Positions 1 to 11,982 of a stretch of 64,000 nt of DNA are shown in pieces (position 1 is the stretch's first letter; each line of letters opens with the position of its first letter). The notes beneath the pieces are model-generated. The model was not told the DNA's origin. It was given only the letters and a program-made list of their open reading frames with translations, and did no database searches. Origin of the DNA: Metarhizium brunneum (lineage: Eukaryota > Ascomycota > Sordariomycetes > Hypocreales > Clavicipitaceae); the NCBI RefSeq assembly GCF_013426205.1, contig NC_089422.1:1-64000 (forward strand). Reading direction: 5' to 3'. Made by a program: the position numbers and the translations under genes.

Positions 1-143
1 AACCCTAACCCTAACCCTAACCCTAACCCTAACCCTAACCCTAACCCTAACCCTAACCCTAACCCTAACCCTAACCCTAACCCTAACCCTAACCCTAACC
101 CTAACCCTAACCCTAACCCTAACCCTAACCCTAACCCTAACCC
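1..143. repeat. Telomere, (CCCTAA)n
   Basis: About 24 uninterrupted copies of the hexamer CCCTAA run from the first base, then give way to an A-run and AT-rich DNA at 144. Read outward, the G-rich strand is TTAGGG, the telomere unit of most filamentous fungi. The C-rich strand reading 5' to 3' from base 1 fits a left chromosome end. No variant units are visible. Confidence 0.98.
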
Positions 144-157
144 AAAAAAAATTTTAT

Positions 158-251
158 TCCTAAGAGTAAAAGTATATTAGCTATAATATAAAATATTATA
201 TTATATTATTATAGTTTATAAATTATAATTATTAATACTTTTACCCTTAGG
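158..251. repeat. Inverted repeat beside the telomere
   Basis: The arm near 158-174 (CCTAAGAGTAAAAGTAT) is repeated in inverse, with one mismatch, near 233-249 (ending TTTTACCCTTAGG). About 55 AT-rich bases lie between. The arms contain CCTAA-like telomere-unit fragments. It could be a hairpin, a relic of a transposon end, or a product of chromosome-end healing. Confidence 0.5.
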
Positions 252-259
252 GGTAAAAT

Positions 260-425
260 AAGATACTATGATTCTAGCCTAGTCCCTTATTAACCTAATA
301 TCTAAAGGCTGGAGAGCACACTACTATTAATCTATTATCTGCCCTGCCTATACCGCCCCGTGGCTTATGTAGCCGGCCTAACTTACAGCCTGCTTCCTGT
401 ATACAACTAGGTTGTAATATTAATA
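260..425 (-). repeat. Decayed LTR fragment, reverse orientation
   Basis: Read on the minus strand from about 425, this begins with a degraded TGTTACAACC and then contains a GCAGG...GGCCGGCT...GCC pattern that lines up with the first 50 bases of the young LTR. It also matches 2585-2642 in the same orientation. To its right, on the minus strand, is an A-rich run like a decayed polypurine tract. I therefore read it as the truncated 3' LTR of a reverse-oriented element whose 5' LTR is at 2199-2642. The left limit is uncertain. Confidence 0.6.
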
Positions 426-2187
426 TTATTACTTTTTTTTTAATTATTTATTTAATTATAATACTTTTTATAATAATATTATATAATCTTAATTTTATAT
501 ATAATATATTAATATATTTAATATTATAATTTATTACTTTTTAGTTTTTATATATATAAAATAAGTAATACTTAATTTAATAATTAGTATTTTATTAATT
601 ATATTTAATTTTTAATTAAACCAGGAATTTTTTATATTTTCTTTATAATTACTTTTTATATTATTAGCTAGATTATAATATAAAAACCAGTTAAATATAT
701 ATTAATTTTTTTTATAATATATACCTACTTATATTATTAATAAAATATAAATAAATATTAATTATTATATATAAATAGCTTTATTTTTTTTTTATTATAT
801 ATTAATACTAAAAATAATATCTTATTATATTTTATATTAATTATAATAATAACCCTTTTTTATTTCTTAGCTTTTATTATTAAAATATTAGGTATACTTT
901 ATTTTTTTAGTATATATTTACCTTTTAAGTATTAGATTTTTTAAGTAGCTTTATAATTACTTTTTAGTTTATAATTTTTTTTTAAATTTTATAGTTTTAA
1001 GCTTTTATTTTCTTATAAAATATATATTTTAGAATTATATACTTTTTTAATTACTTTAAATTATAAGCTAATTTTCTTAATATTAACCTTATAATCTAGC
1101 TAGATAGCTTTACTTATAACTAAATAATAATATAATATAATACTTTACTAATAAATATTAAATCTAAATAAATTCTAAATATATTATTATTTAAATATTT
1201 ATTATATTTTATATTATATTATTATTTATATAATACTTATAATTTATATTTTATTATTATATATTATTAAATATACTTTAATAAACTTTATATTAACTTT
1301 TATAATAAACTCTACTTTTTATAGTTTTATAAGGCTATATAAATTTTTAATAAATTTTAGTATAGTTTATTAGAGTATTAGTATTAGGGTTCTAGGTTCC
1401 CTTTTTTTATTACTTTTATATATATTATTAATATTATTTATTATTAATTTAAACTATTATTATTATATAATTTAAGAAGTTATTTAATATATTTTTTTTA
1501 TATAATTTATTTTTAATTTCTTTTTTTAATCTTTTAAAAAAAGCTAATATAAATAGCTTATTTTCCTAGTTTAATACTAAGATAACTTATCTAAAATATA
1601 CTATATAATTTAATATAAATTCTTTTTATTTAAGTTAATTTATATAAATAATTATAGTTTTTACTTTATTAATTAATTTAAATATTTTTTTAATTACTTT
1701 TTTAAATTTTTTATAATTAATAAATATTTTTTTTATTTTATTTTTTTAATTATTTCTTATATTAATAAGATAATTTTATATAATTAATTTAAATTATATA
1801 AGTATAATACTTATTATATATTTTTTAATATATAATACTTTTACTTATATATTAATTAACTTATTTAGGTAGAATTAATAGTATATTTTAAGCTAGGTTA
1901 AGAATTTTTAGAGTATTCTTAAATTATTATTATAAGGTTTTAATATTTTAAGCTTAATAATTTTTTTTAAGTTTTTTTATTTTAATATAAGTATTTAGTA
2001 TTTAAGGCTAAATTACTTAACTTATTAGTATAATTATATAAGTTTAATTATAAGGTTTTAAGGTTTAAGGCTTTAAGGTTCTTAAAATATTAATAATATA
2101 ATTATCTTAGATAAAATAAGTATTATAAGTGCTATTTTAATAATTATTAAATATTACTTAAAGTAATATAATAGTTATTTAAATAAG

Positions 2188-2642
2188 AGCTTTTAATATA
2201 TAATAACTAAGATTTTTAAGGAATAAACTAATTATAATTTATATTAATAGAATAATTAAAGTAGTTAATTTAAGTAGTTAATTATTATATTAATAATAGA
2301 TTATAAATTATAACTAAGTAATTAAAGTTAAAAAGTTATAAGTAAAGCTTATTTAATATAATAATTTATATTAAAAGCTAAGAAACTAAAATTTATTTAT
2401 AAAGTAAATTTAAGAGTTTTTATATATTATAATATTTACTTATTATTTATTAAAGTTTTAGTAAATTATAATTATATATATATTATTAGTTTATTTAAAG
2501 TTTATTAAATAATTAATAAACTCTCCCTTATTAATAGCTTATTTTAACTATTAATTTATTACTTACTATACTTATGCTATTTTATAGCTTATATAGCCGG
2601 CTTAACTTGCGACTTATACTACAGCTTGTAACTAGGTTGTAA
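2188..2642 (-). repeat. Decayed 5' LTR plus primer site, reverse orientation
   Basis: The reverse complement lines up along its whole length (about 444 bases) with the decayed forward LTR that is split at 5002-5277 and 13089-13263. Its R-U5 half also lines up with the young 436-base LTR, differing mostly by C to T and G to A. Immediately outside its 3' end (2188-2198) sits a decayed copy of the young element's primer-binding site, so this is a 5' LTR and its element body extends leftward toward 426. Confidence 0.75.
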
Positions 2643-5001
2643 TATTTAATAAGCTAAATATTTTTTAGAATTTAATTATAAAATTATTTATTAAAAGAAA
2701 TCTAAAAATAAATAAATAAATACTTTAAGTTAAAAAAGTAATTATAATATAAAAGTACTTATAATAATAAAATAACTTTTTAAGATTAATAAAAATAATA
2801 ATTTCTAATAAAAATAACTAAATATTATACTAAAAATATAAAATAAAAACCTAATATATAAAAAAATCTAATAATAAGTAAAAAAAAAAGTTAGGTTTAT
2901 AAATATATTAAAAGAATATTTTATAAAACCTAAAATAATCTTAATATATTATAAAAAAACCTAGATATTATTAAAATTATAAAAAGAATATATTAAAAAA
3001 ATATATAAATACTTAGCTTATAAATACTAAGAAATTTATAAAATATTAGATAAAATATAATAATAATATAATTTCTTAGGAATTAAGAAAATAATTAAAA
3101 AGGTTATTAATAAATATATATAATATAAAAAAAGTAAGGCTTTATAATATAAGCTATATAAAAAATTATAATTCTTATTAATATTAATATAATTATAAGA
3201 ATTAATAGTTTTTAATTATATTATAAAGCTATTAATATTAAAAAAACTAATAATTAATATAAAATATAATAATATATTTATAATTATAAATAAACTTATA
3301 AAATATAAATACTTTTTATTATATAAAAAAATAAGTAATATAAAAAAACTTATATATATATTTTTATAAATAATAATAAGTAATTATAAGTTATTAAAAA
3401 AAATTATATTAAATAAAAAAAGTATATTTATTTTTAAGTTTTAATAAGTATTTATAATATAACTTAAAATAAATTATAAGTTAAATATTATATATTATTT
3501 ATAAATAAATAAATAAATAAAAAAATTAAATTAAATACTTAAATAATATTTATAATATTATATTAATTATTAATAAAATAATTAAATTAAATAATTATTT
3601 ATAATATAATTAGCTTATAATAGCTTAATATTAGAATTAATAAAGTAAATATTAGCTTATATTAATTATAAATTTAATTTTAAAATATTTTAAATATAAT
3701 ATAAAAAATTATAAGTAAAATAAGTAATATTATAAATAAATAAACTAAAAAAATTATATAAAAAAATATAATATAAATTAAAATTTATATAAAATAAAAT
3801 AATATAATATTATAATTATAAAAAATTAAAAAAATTAATTTTTAAGAAAAAAAATATAATTTATTTACTTTAATAAAATATTAAAATAATATAATTAAAT
3901 AATAAATTAAATTATAAAAAACTAAAATTATTTATTATTAAAAAATAAATATTAATAAATAATTATAAACTTTTATTATTAAAAACTATAAAAAATTATT
4001 TTATAATATATATTTTATTTTTTAAAAAAATATTAAATAATATATTAATAAAAAAAAATATTAAAGTTATAAATAAAATAAAATATAAAATAAAATAAAT
4101 TCTAAATATAAAAATAAAAAATAAAATATATTAATATTTTATTAAATAAAAAAACTATAAAAATAAGAAAAATATATAAAAGCTTATAACTAATTTAAGA
4201 AATTATTAAGTACTATTATAATAATACTACTAGTAGCTTATAACTTAATATTAAGTAAGGCGCTTTAATTTAAAATATTAAAAGTACTTTAGTTCTAAGT
4301 ATTATAAATAGCTTTAAACTCTTATTATTAAACCTACTTTAACTTATACTTTTAGGCTTTTTTCTTTTTTACCTTATAATTTATATTTTTTATTTTTTTA
4401 AAAGATTTAAAATTATAATAAGCTATTTTAATACTTTTTTTATATAATTAATACTTTATATAATATAATTATAAAAGATAATTAAAAGCCTTATTTATAT
4501 TATATTAGGCTTTATAAATTAATTTCTTTTACTTTTTATAATATTTTATAATAAGCTTTTTAGTTATTTTTTTCTTTTTTTTAAGCTAATAAAATTTCTT
4601 AGTAATATAATTTACTAGAATATATTAGCTAAATATACTATAATAAGAAAACCCTATATATATAATTTATTATAAAAGTATAAAAGCTATTATAAAAATA
4701 ACCTAAAAAATAATAAAGTATATAATAACTAATACTTTTAATAATCTAATAAAAACCTTTTTTTTTAAAGTAATAATTATAAGGTAATATCTTAAAACCT
4801 TATTTATAAATAAAAGTAATAATTATAATATAATTAGTAATAAAATAAGATTTTTTAGGTTTTTTTATATAATTAAATATAATAAAAAGAAAATATTATA
4901 AATAAGTAAAAAACTTATAACTAATAAAAGAAAAAGTAATAAAATTATTTATAAAATAAAGCTTAGATTTTAAAAGCAAAACTATAAAAGAAAGAATATT
5001 A

Positions 5002-5277
5002 TATTATAACCTAATTATAAGCTATAATAAAGGTTATAAATTAGGCTAGCTATATAAATTATTTAATAGCTTAAGTATAATAAGTAATAGATTAATAATT
5101 AAAATAAGCTATTAATAAGAAAAAGTTTATTAATTATTTAATAAACTTTAAATAAACTAATAATATATATATAATTATAATTTACTAGAATTTTAATAAA
5201 TAAAAAGTAAACTTTATAGTATATAAAAACTTTTAAATTTATTTTATAAATAAACTTTAATTTCTTAGCTTTTAATA
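5002..5277 (+). repeat. Decayed LTR, left part (split by insertion)
   Basis: It starts with a degraded TGTTACAACC-like end, follows the same course as the reverse complement of 2199-2642, and stops at the young element. The remainder of the same LTR continues at 13089. A purine run just before 5002 looks like a decayed polypurine tract, and no primer site follows the far end at 13263. It is therefore most simply the 3' LTR of an old element whose body lay to the left. Confidence 0.75.
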
Positions 5278-5713
5278 TGTTACGACCCAGCACGTAGGCT
5301 GCAGGTTGGGCCGGCTGCATGGAGCCGCCGGGCGGCACAGGCATGACGGGCCACGGAACATTGGTCGGCACGACAGGACCAATGGGAAGGACGCTCAGTT
5401 ATTATAAGTGAGCATGCACAACGCTCACCAGTGTTTGGAAGTGAGCATCGAGGATGCTCACCTCCGCGATAACTAGCAACCGTAGTATATAGGGACCCCC
5501 AAATTCGCTTCATAGATAGCCTCTAGCTCCTTAGCTTTCAACACAGATCATTACATTGAATAAGCCTCGCTTACAACTCTTTGACTCTGATCACTTGGTT
5601 ACGGTCTACGACCTATTACCAACGTAACACCCAACTGCTCAGATTGACTGCCCTAGTGGCTCTGCCAACATAAACTACGACTAGTTTATCCCTTGGGAAC
5701 CTTAGCCGTTACA
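5278..5713 (+). repeat. 5' LTR of the young chromovirus
   Basis: 436 bases, TG...CA ends, and no difference from 12653-13088 when compared base by base by eye. A TATATA box lies at 5486-5491. The predicted transcript start, inferred from the primer-site complementarity, is near 5533. The inner half (R-U5) matches the older decayed LTRs, while the outer half is more diverged from them. Confidence 0.95.
5486..5491 (+). promoter_or_regulatory. TATA box in the LTR
   Basis: TATATAGG lies about 45 bases upstream of the AGCTTTCAAC block that is complementary to the primer site, the spacing expected between a core promoter and the 5' end of the element's RNA. The same box sits at the matching place in the 3' LTR (12861-12866). 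Confidence 0.6.
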
Positions 5714-5724
5714 CGTTGAAAGCT
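5714..5724 (+). other. Self-priming type primer-binding site
   Basis: The bases just inside the 5' LTR read CGTTGAAAGCT. Ten of them (5715-5724) are the exact reverse complement of AGCTTTCAAC at 5533-5542 in the LTR, where the transcript should begin. This is the arrangement of Tf1/sushi-group chromoviruses, in which the folded 5' end of the mRNA replaces a tRNA primer. I see no obvious tRNA 3'-end complement, though I could not search tRNAs. The decayed copy at 2188-2198 keeps the same site. Confidence 0.75.
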
Positions 5725-5776
5725 CTTGTTCAGACTACTACCGCGTCACTCTGAGCAATACCTGATAACTGTCAAC

Positions 5777-8276
5777 ATGGCACCACGCGAGACTACCACC
5801 GCATCTGGATCCAATGAAACCCGAGAGGGACCAACCACCATCTCTGCTCACGACATGCTTGCTGAGATCATACGCCTTCGGGAACGGGTCCAACAGATGG
5901 AAGAAGAACGGCAGGAACAAGCCACGACTGCGGCCACAATTAAAAAGGACTTGGGAGAAATCCTTAGACCCAGGGCACCAGGACCGTACGACGGATCCCC
6001 GGGTGCGCTTCAAGGATTCCTCACTCAACTCAGGGCTTACCACCGACAATTCCCGACCAAAATGGAAGAATCCTCTGCCAAGGTACTGCACGCAGGAGGG
6101 TGTATGACGGGAGTGGCACTCGCATGGTTTGAACCCATTATGAGGGACTACCTTAACAAAGAAAAAGACGACCGCGAAGAAGAAACCAACACCATTTTCG
6201 AAAGTTACGATGAATTCGAAAAAGCTATCAAAAAGGCCTTTGGAACAGTTGACGAAGCTAGGGCTGCTGAGTACTACATCGACGGGCTCAAGCAGAAGGG
6301 ATCGGCATCCGATTATGCCGCTCGCTTCAGACAACTTGCATCTCAGCTTGACTGGGAGGACGAACCTCTTATGTCAGCTTTCTATAAAGGACTTAAGGAA
6401 GAAGTCAAAGATGAACTCTACAGGGAGAACAGACCAGACAACTTATCGGACTACATCGCTATGGCGGTACGAATCGACGACAGACAGTATCAGCGACGCA
6501 TACAGAAGAAACAGGGTAAAAGGAACCTGGAGCCCTGCCAAAGGGAAGAGTTACCAAGCCAATCAACGCAGAAAGCGTGACGAACCTATTGCCTATGGTC
6601 ACACTCTTAACCCTGGACGAATGGAGCTTGACGCTACCAAGAAAGACGACAAAAAGGAAAAGAAATGCTACAACTGCGGAAAACCAGGACATTTCGCCAA
6701 TAAATGCAAGAAACCCAGGAAAGAATGGAAGCCAGTACCAGAAGGAGGTAAGAAACAACTCAATTCTACTAACCAACAGAAAATCGAAGTTACCGAATCA
6801 GAGGTGGAACATAAGAACCTCAACTGGACCTTCTGCTATGACGACAACTGCTACGTTCACATGAGCAGCAAACAAGAAAGAGGATGGTTTCCAAAAGAAC
6901 CAAGAAAACCAAAGAAGAAAATTATGAACTTCATAGGAAACGGACTGCAAGTAGCCAAACAACTGGTACAAGAAGACCTGGACGAACAATCAATGGAAAA
7001 GAGAACGCTTGCAATGACGGGACGAAAGGAACTCCATGAACCAAAATCGCCAGAATATTTGGACGAAGACTCGCACCAAGAAATTCTCGATTGGGTGCGA
7101 CAACAAGCAGAAGCAAGGAAGAATCGAAGGGAACAACAATATAGGGAGGAGCAAGACGCACAAATCCTCACCACCTTCGACGAACCGGAAGATAGAGTAA
7201 GGGAAATGAGCGTCGATGACGACAACGCAATCCTAGATACTCCAGAAGCGTCCGAAGACGAACGAAGCGAGGAAGAAACGCCTGCAAGGCTGACAGCCAC
7301 ACAAGAACAAGCTGTACAGCGATATTTCCCCGCACCAACAGGAAAACATTTCGCAATTCCTATTCTAGCAGTGGACACCACCACGGCAATGGAAAACCAG
7401 ACACTATGGTTTCCGGAAGGAGAGAAGGAAGACGATCCTAGACTCTCACCAAGACACGCGGAACATACACGTTTAGCATGGGCATCATGCGCGTTTGCAA
7501 TGTGCCAGGCACACTTTCAAACCAAGGCACGATTGGATGCGTTTCCGATCAGGATGAAAGGATATCCGATCAAAGCACCATACTTCAGATGGGAACTCCT
7601 AGAATGGAGAGTGAAGATAATCAATAACGATCAAACGATGATCTTGGAACCCGATTCAAACACACCCATCAAATGCCGAGCTCATACAGATCCTACGGAC
7701 GTATGTGAATCAGACACATGCCAGTTACATGTACATACGAAGAACAGGCAGTGGCATCAGTATGTGTATGAGGGAAAAATCCCAACACACAGAAGGGAGT
7801 TACTACTCAAGTCACCTCGATGTGAAACAAAAGACCACATGGTATGCCCACTACCTAATTGTTCAGAACATATGGTAGATAAGGCCAGGGAATGGCACAA
7901 GTGGCAATGTGGAACACCAGCAGCATACAAACGGACACAGCGAGCATTAGACATACTCGAACAGAAAGACCCCAGGGGAACCACAGAATCAACATACCAC
8001 AGTGAACAACAGTTGGATAAGTGGTACAACGAACAGAAGTTCAACCCCAGATGCAACAGGAAATATGCGGTAAACTGCGACAACCCAAGATGCGAAAAAC
8101 ACGGAGAAATGAAAAACCAAATTTACAATCGCCTATGTCAAATGTTTGACGATGGGTTTTGCTTCAAGCACCCGCAAAACGGAACTGGACCTACAGAATG
8201 GTACCAAGAAATGAAACGACAAATCGCAGAAGAATCTATTCCGGAAAACTCAAAAAACGAGGCACGCCATCTGTAA
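5777..8276 (+). pseudogene. gag: Gag polyprotein (capsid, zinc knuckle, Cys-rich tail), frameshifted
   Basis: The start was taken at ATG 5777. The reading frame is open upstream to 5726, but that earlier ATG is close to the LTR. The first part (5777-6580) is a capsid-like helical region with the retrotransposon Gag core. The continuation is in the next frame up to 8276 and includes a CX2CX4HX4C zinc knuckle (CYNCGKPGHFANKC, about 6666-6707). A long tail rich in Cys, His and charged residues follows (motifs like CYDDNCYVH), as seen in fungal MAGGY-like elements. The frame change lies between about 6510 and 6560, before the zinc knuckle. It has no recognisable programmed slip site, so it is probably an indel. 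Gag ends at TAA 8274-8276, overlapping the pol frame. Confidence 0.8.
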
Positions 8277-8293
8277 AAGGGCTACAGGCTGGC
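8252..8293 (+). promoter_or_regulatory. Programmed -1 frameshift signal between gag and pol
   Basis: The heptamer A AAA AAC occupies 8252-8258 in exactly the right register of the gag frame (codons ending in A, then AAA, AAC). After a 7-base spacer, bases 8266-8275 (GCCATCTGTA) can pair with 8283-8293 (TACAG plus TGGC) around a 7-base loop, giving a hairpin with a small bulge. Slippage by -1 moves ribosomes from the gag frame into the protease frame, which is open here. Heptamer, spacer and stem all match known retroviral-type signals. Confidence 0.75.
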
Positions 8294-11200
8294 ATGAAAA
8301 GAAAGACGCTAATGACCCTCAACGCAACCCAGAACGGACGAAGCGACAAAATGGTATTAGACGCCGAAGTCATGGGACATCGCGTTCGCATACTTGTGGA
8401 CAGTGGCGCGATGGGCAACTATATCTCACCCAGAGTTGTGAATCGTTACCAACTACCGTGGAAACACAAAGAGGCACCATACGAGTTAACTGATATCGAA
8501 GGAAAACTTTTTGCCTATAATGACGGAATCATTAACCAAGAGACTGATCATCTCGAAGTACAGATTCAAAGTCATTCAGAAGTGATTCAACTCGATGTTA
8601 TGGACGTATCGGAACACGACCTAGTGTTAGGGTACCCATGGTTATGGGAGAGTAACCCACTGATCAACTGGAGGACAGGCCAACTGAAGTGGAACGAGAC
8701 TTCAGGCCAACAGAATCAGCAGAATTCGGAAGAAAGAACGAAATTTCGTCATAACTTAGCTCATGAACAGAGTTCTGAAGAAAAAGAACCTTCAAGCAAG
8801 TTATCCAAGGACCAACGACAACAAACAAGCGGCAGAAAAGCAGTCAAAACAATTGGATCCACCGTAACGACCTCGACGGCGCTACAAACCGGGATACGAA
8901 CAACAATAAGCAACAAGAAGACAAAAGCCAAGATCCGAAAGGTTATTGCCACCTTAAGGAAAGACCTCGCGAACACAAACAAGAAACTCGAAGGAGAAAA
9001 GAGGAACGAGAACGATAAAGACGACAAAAGCCCAATAACGAAAGAAGAAAGACTCAAGAATATCCCTAAGGAATACCGGAAATACGAAAAATTATTCGCA
9101 GAAGAATTAGAAACCGGATTACCAGAACACAGCCAATGGGATCATCAGATTGAATTGATAGACGGAAAGTCGACAACATTCCATAAGATTTACAACTTAA
9201 ACGCAAGAGAACTCGAAACACTACGGGAGTACATCGACGAGATGTTAGCGAAAGGCTACATCAGAGCATCCACATCAGAAGCTGGATACCCAGTTATGTT
9301 TGTTCCAAAGAAAAACGGGAAACTGCGGTTAGTAGTGGACTATCGGCGATTGAACGCGATTACCATGAAGGATCGAACACCGTTGCCACTAATATCGGAA
9401 CTACGGGACCGATTGCACGGAATGAATTGGTTCACCGCTTTGGACCTGAAGGGAGCATACAATTTGATTCGAATAAAGAAAGGCCATGAATGGAAGACAG
9501 CCTTTAGAACGAAGTTCGGACTATTCGAATACCTGGTAATGCCATTCGGGCTTACCAACGCACCAGCGACATTCCAACGAATGATCAACAGCGTACTACG
9601 AAAATATTTGGACAATTTTGTGGTAGTGTATCTGGACGATATACTGATCTTCTCAAAAACCCTGGAAGACCACAAAAGACATGTACACAAGGTACTACAA
9701 GCGCTACAAGACGCGAAGTTACTAGTGGAACCAGCAAAAGCAAATTCCATACCCAGGAAGTAGACTTCCTAGGACACACGATACGACCAAACGAGATACG
9801 AATGGAAAAGACAAAGATTGAGGCAGTAAGGAACTGGCCAACACCGAAGAATGTCAAGGACATACAAAGCTTTAGAGGCTTTGCGAACTATTACAGGAGA
9901 TTCATCAAGAGCTACGGCGAAATCGCAGCACCCTTGGATGAACTCACCAAGAAGGATAAGCAGTGGAATTGGAACGATGAGGCGCAATGTGCCTTTGACA
10001 AGATCAAAGAACTCATCACATCCGAACCTGTTTTGAGAACCTTCGACCCAGAAAAAGAAACGGAACTAGAAACCGACTCATCAGACTTTGCTCTAGGAGC
10101 ACAAGTTGGACAAAGAGACGATGACGGAAAACTACACCCTATTGCGTTCTACTCGAAGAAACTTCATGGAGCAGAACTCAACTACCCCATCTACGACAAA
10201 GAATTCCTAGCAATCATCAATGCTTTCAAGGAATTTAGACACTATCTCATGGGAAGCAAACACAAAGTTAAGGTGTATACCGATCATAAGAACATCTCTC
10301 ATTTTGCGACGACGCAACAATTGAATGGACGACAAATTCGATGGGCCGAATATCTTTCAGAATTCGACTACGAAATCATCCATCGAAAAGGATCCGAGAA
10401 CGGACGAGCAGACGCTCTAAGTCGAAGAAGCGACTACGATACAGGAGTACCTACAGCAACAGGACCACTCCTTGAGATCAATAAAAATGGCAATTTCCAG
10501 CAGAAACAACTGAATGCCATATTGAAAGTACAGAAAGAAGACCCAGTATACGGCAAAATACACCAATGGGCAACAGACAATATACAACACATTGGGGACG
10601 TACCGACGGGATGCACATGCCACCCAGGAGGAGTACCAATGTATGGAGAGAAAATCTGGATACCACCAGAATTACAAGAAGAATGCATCAAAGAAATGCA
10701 TGAACATCCAGTCTACGGACATCAAGGAATCCGCAAGACACTGGATAAGATACGACGACAATACGATTTCTCAGGAATCAAGAAAATGGTCGAAAAGGTT
10801 GTCAACGAATGCATACAATGCGGAAAAAGTAAGGCTTCACGACATAAGCCATACGGAGAACTGCAACCATTACCAGTACCAACACGACCATGGGAATCGA
10901 TAGCTTTCGATCATATTACGAAGCTACCAATGTCAAAAGAACCAATGACCAACGTGGAATATGACAGCATATTCGTGGTCACGGATAGACTCACAAAATA
11001 CGGATACTTTTTACCGTACAGAGAAGCAAGCAATGCAGAAGAACTTGCATATGTGTTCTTACGAACAATAGCAAGTAACCATGGACTGCCAGAAGAAATC
11101 ATATCGGACAGAGGAAGTACATTTACTTCTAAGTTTTGGCAAGCACTTATGGCACAACTTGGAACGAATCACAAGTTAAGCACCGCATACCATCCACAGA

Positions 11201-11982
11201 CAGATGGACAGACGGAAAGATTGAACCAGACGCTTGAACAGTATCTACGATGTTACATCAATCATCAACAGGACGATTGGGTTAAATGGTTACCTACAGC
11301 GCAATTGGCTTACAATAGCTCGATATCAGAATCGACAAAGCAAACACCAGCCTACGCCAATTACGGATTTAATCCCGAAGTATTTCGAACACAGCGCGAA
11401 GGACCGCAAGCAGAACGAGCGATGCTGCAAGCAGATGAACTGAAGAGATTGCACGAAGAAATGCGACACGAATTGGAATTCGTACGAAACAGAATGGCAC
11501 AATACCATAATCGTAAAAGATCGAAGGGACCAATCTTTGGGGAGGGAGACATGGTCTACCTACTCCGACGAAACATCAAAACAACGCGACCAAGCGACAA
11601 ATTGGACTACAAAAAATTAGGACCATTCGCTATCAAGAAAAGAATATCGACAAACAACTACGAACTTTCATTACCAAAGACTATGAGGAATCATCCTATA
11701 GTACACATTTCACTTCTTGAGAAAGCACCAAACAATGCACCAGCAGAAGAAGACATCGAAGTCATGAACGAAACGGAATATGAAGTAGAACGGATCTTAG
11801 ACATGAGGACAAGAAACAAAACACGCCAATATCTCATTAAATGGAAAAGCTATGGAGACGAGGAAAACACATGGGAACCTACGGAGCACCTGAAGAATTG
11901 CCAGCACCTATTACGGCAGTATCACCAGCAGCATTCAACAAGGCATCCCCAAACACAGCGTTCCAATCCAACACGTCAATAG
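8252..11982 (+). pseudogene. pol: Pol polyprotein: PR, RT, RNase H, integrase, chromodomain; frameshifted in RT
   Basis: Pol is entered by -1 frameshifting near 8258. The protease has the DSGA active-site motif at about 8400. The reverse transcriptase follows, with LDLKGAYN and the YLDD catalytic box near 9630. At about 9740 the frame changes by one base inside the reverse transcriptase (a 1-base loss fits), giving a stop at 9763. The rest is open in another frame to 11982. This part holds RNase H (TDSSDFALG), the integrase HHCC zinc region (HEHPVYGHQG...CIQC), the integrase DDE core (FDHITK, SDRGSTF, then E) and a C-terminal chromodomain (about 11780-11930) that would direct integration to modified histones. 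Apart from this break the catalytic motifs are complete. Confidence 0.9.

Larger units (their letters stand above)
144..5277. repeat. AT-rich, RIP-like decayed retroelement region
   Basis: More than five kilobases are almost entirely A and T, with islands of normal composition only near 260-425 and 2580-2645. No open reading frame of note is present. Three decayed LTRs related to the young element at 5278-13088 are recognisable here (listed separately), so this is retroelement DNA whose C:G pairs have largely become T:A. That is the expected outcome of repeat-induced point mutation. The stretches between the LTRs (about 430-2187 and 2645-5001) are presumably internal element sequence, but they are too degraded for me to align by eye. 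Confidence 0.8.

Noticed and set aside
5280..5513. 77-codon frame in each LTR, minus strand
   Set aside because: It occurs identically in both LTRs, covers promoter and terminal sequence, and has no domain. A chance frame in LTR DNA.
5738..7384. Long minus-strand frames opposite gag
   Set aside because: They are Ser/Phe-rich mirror products of the Glu/Lys-rich gag codons, with no motif or splice logic, unlike the antisense gene at 11879-12524.
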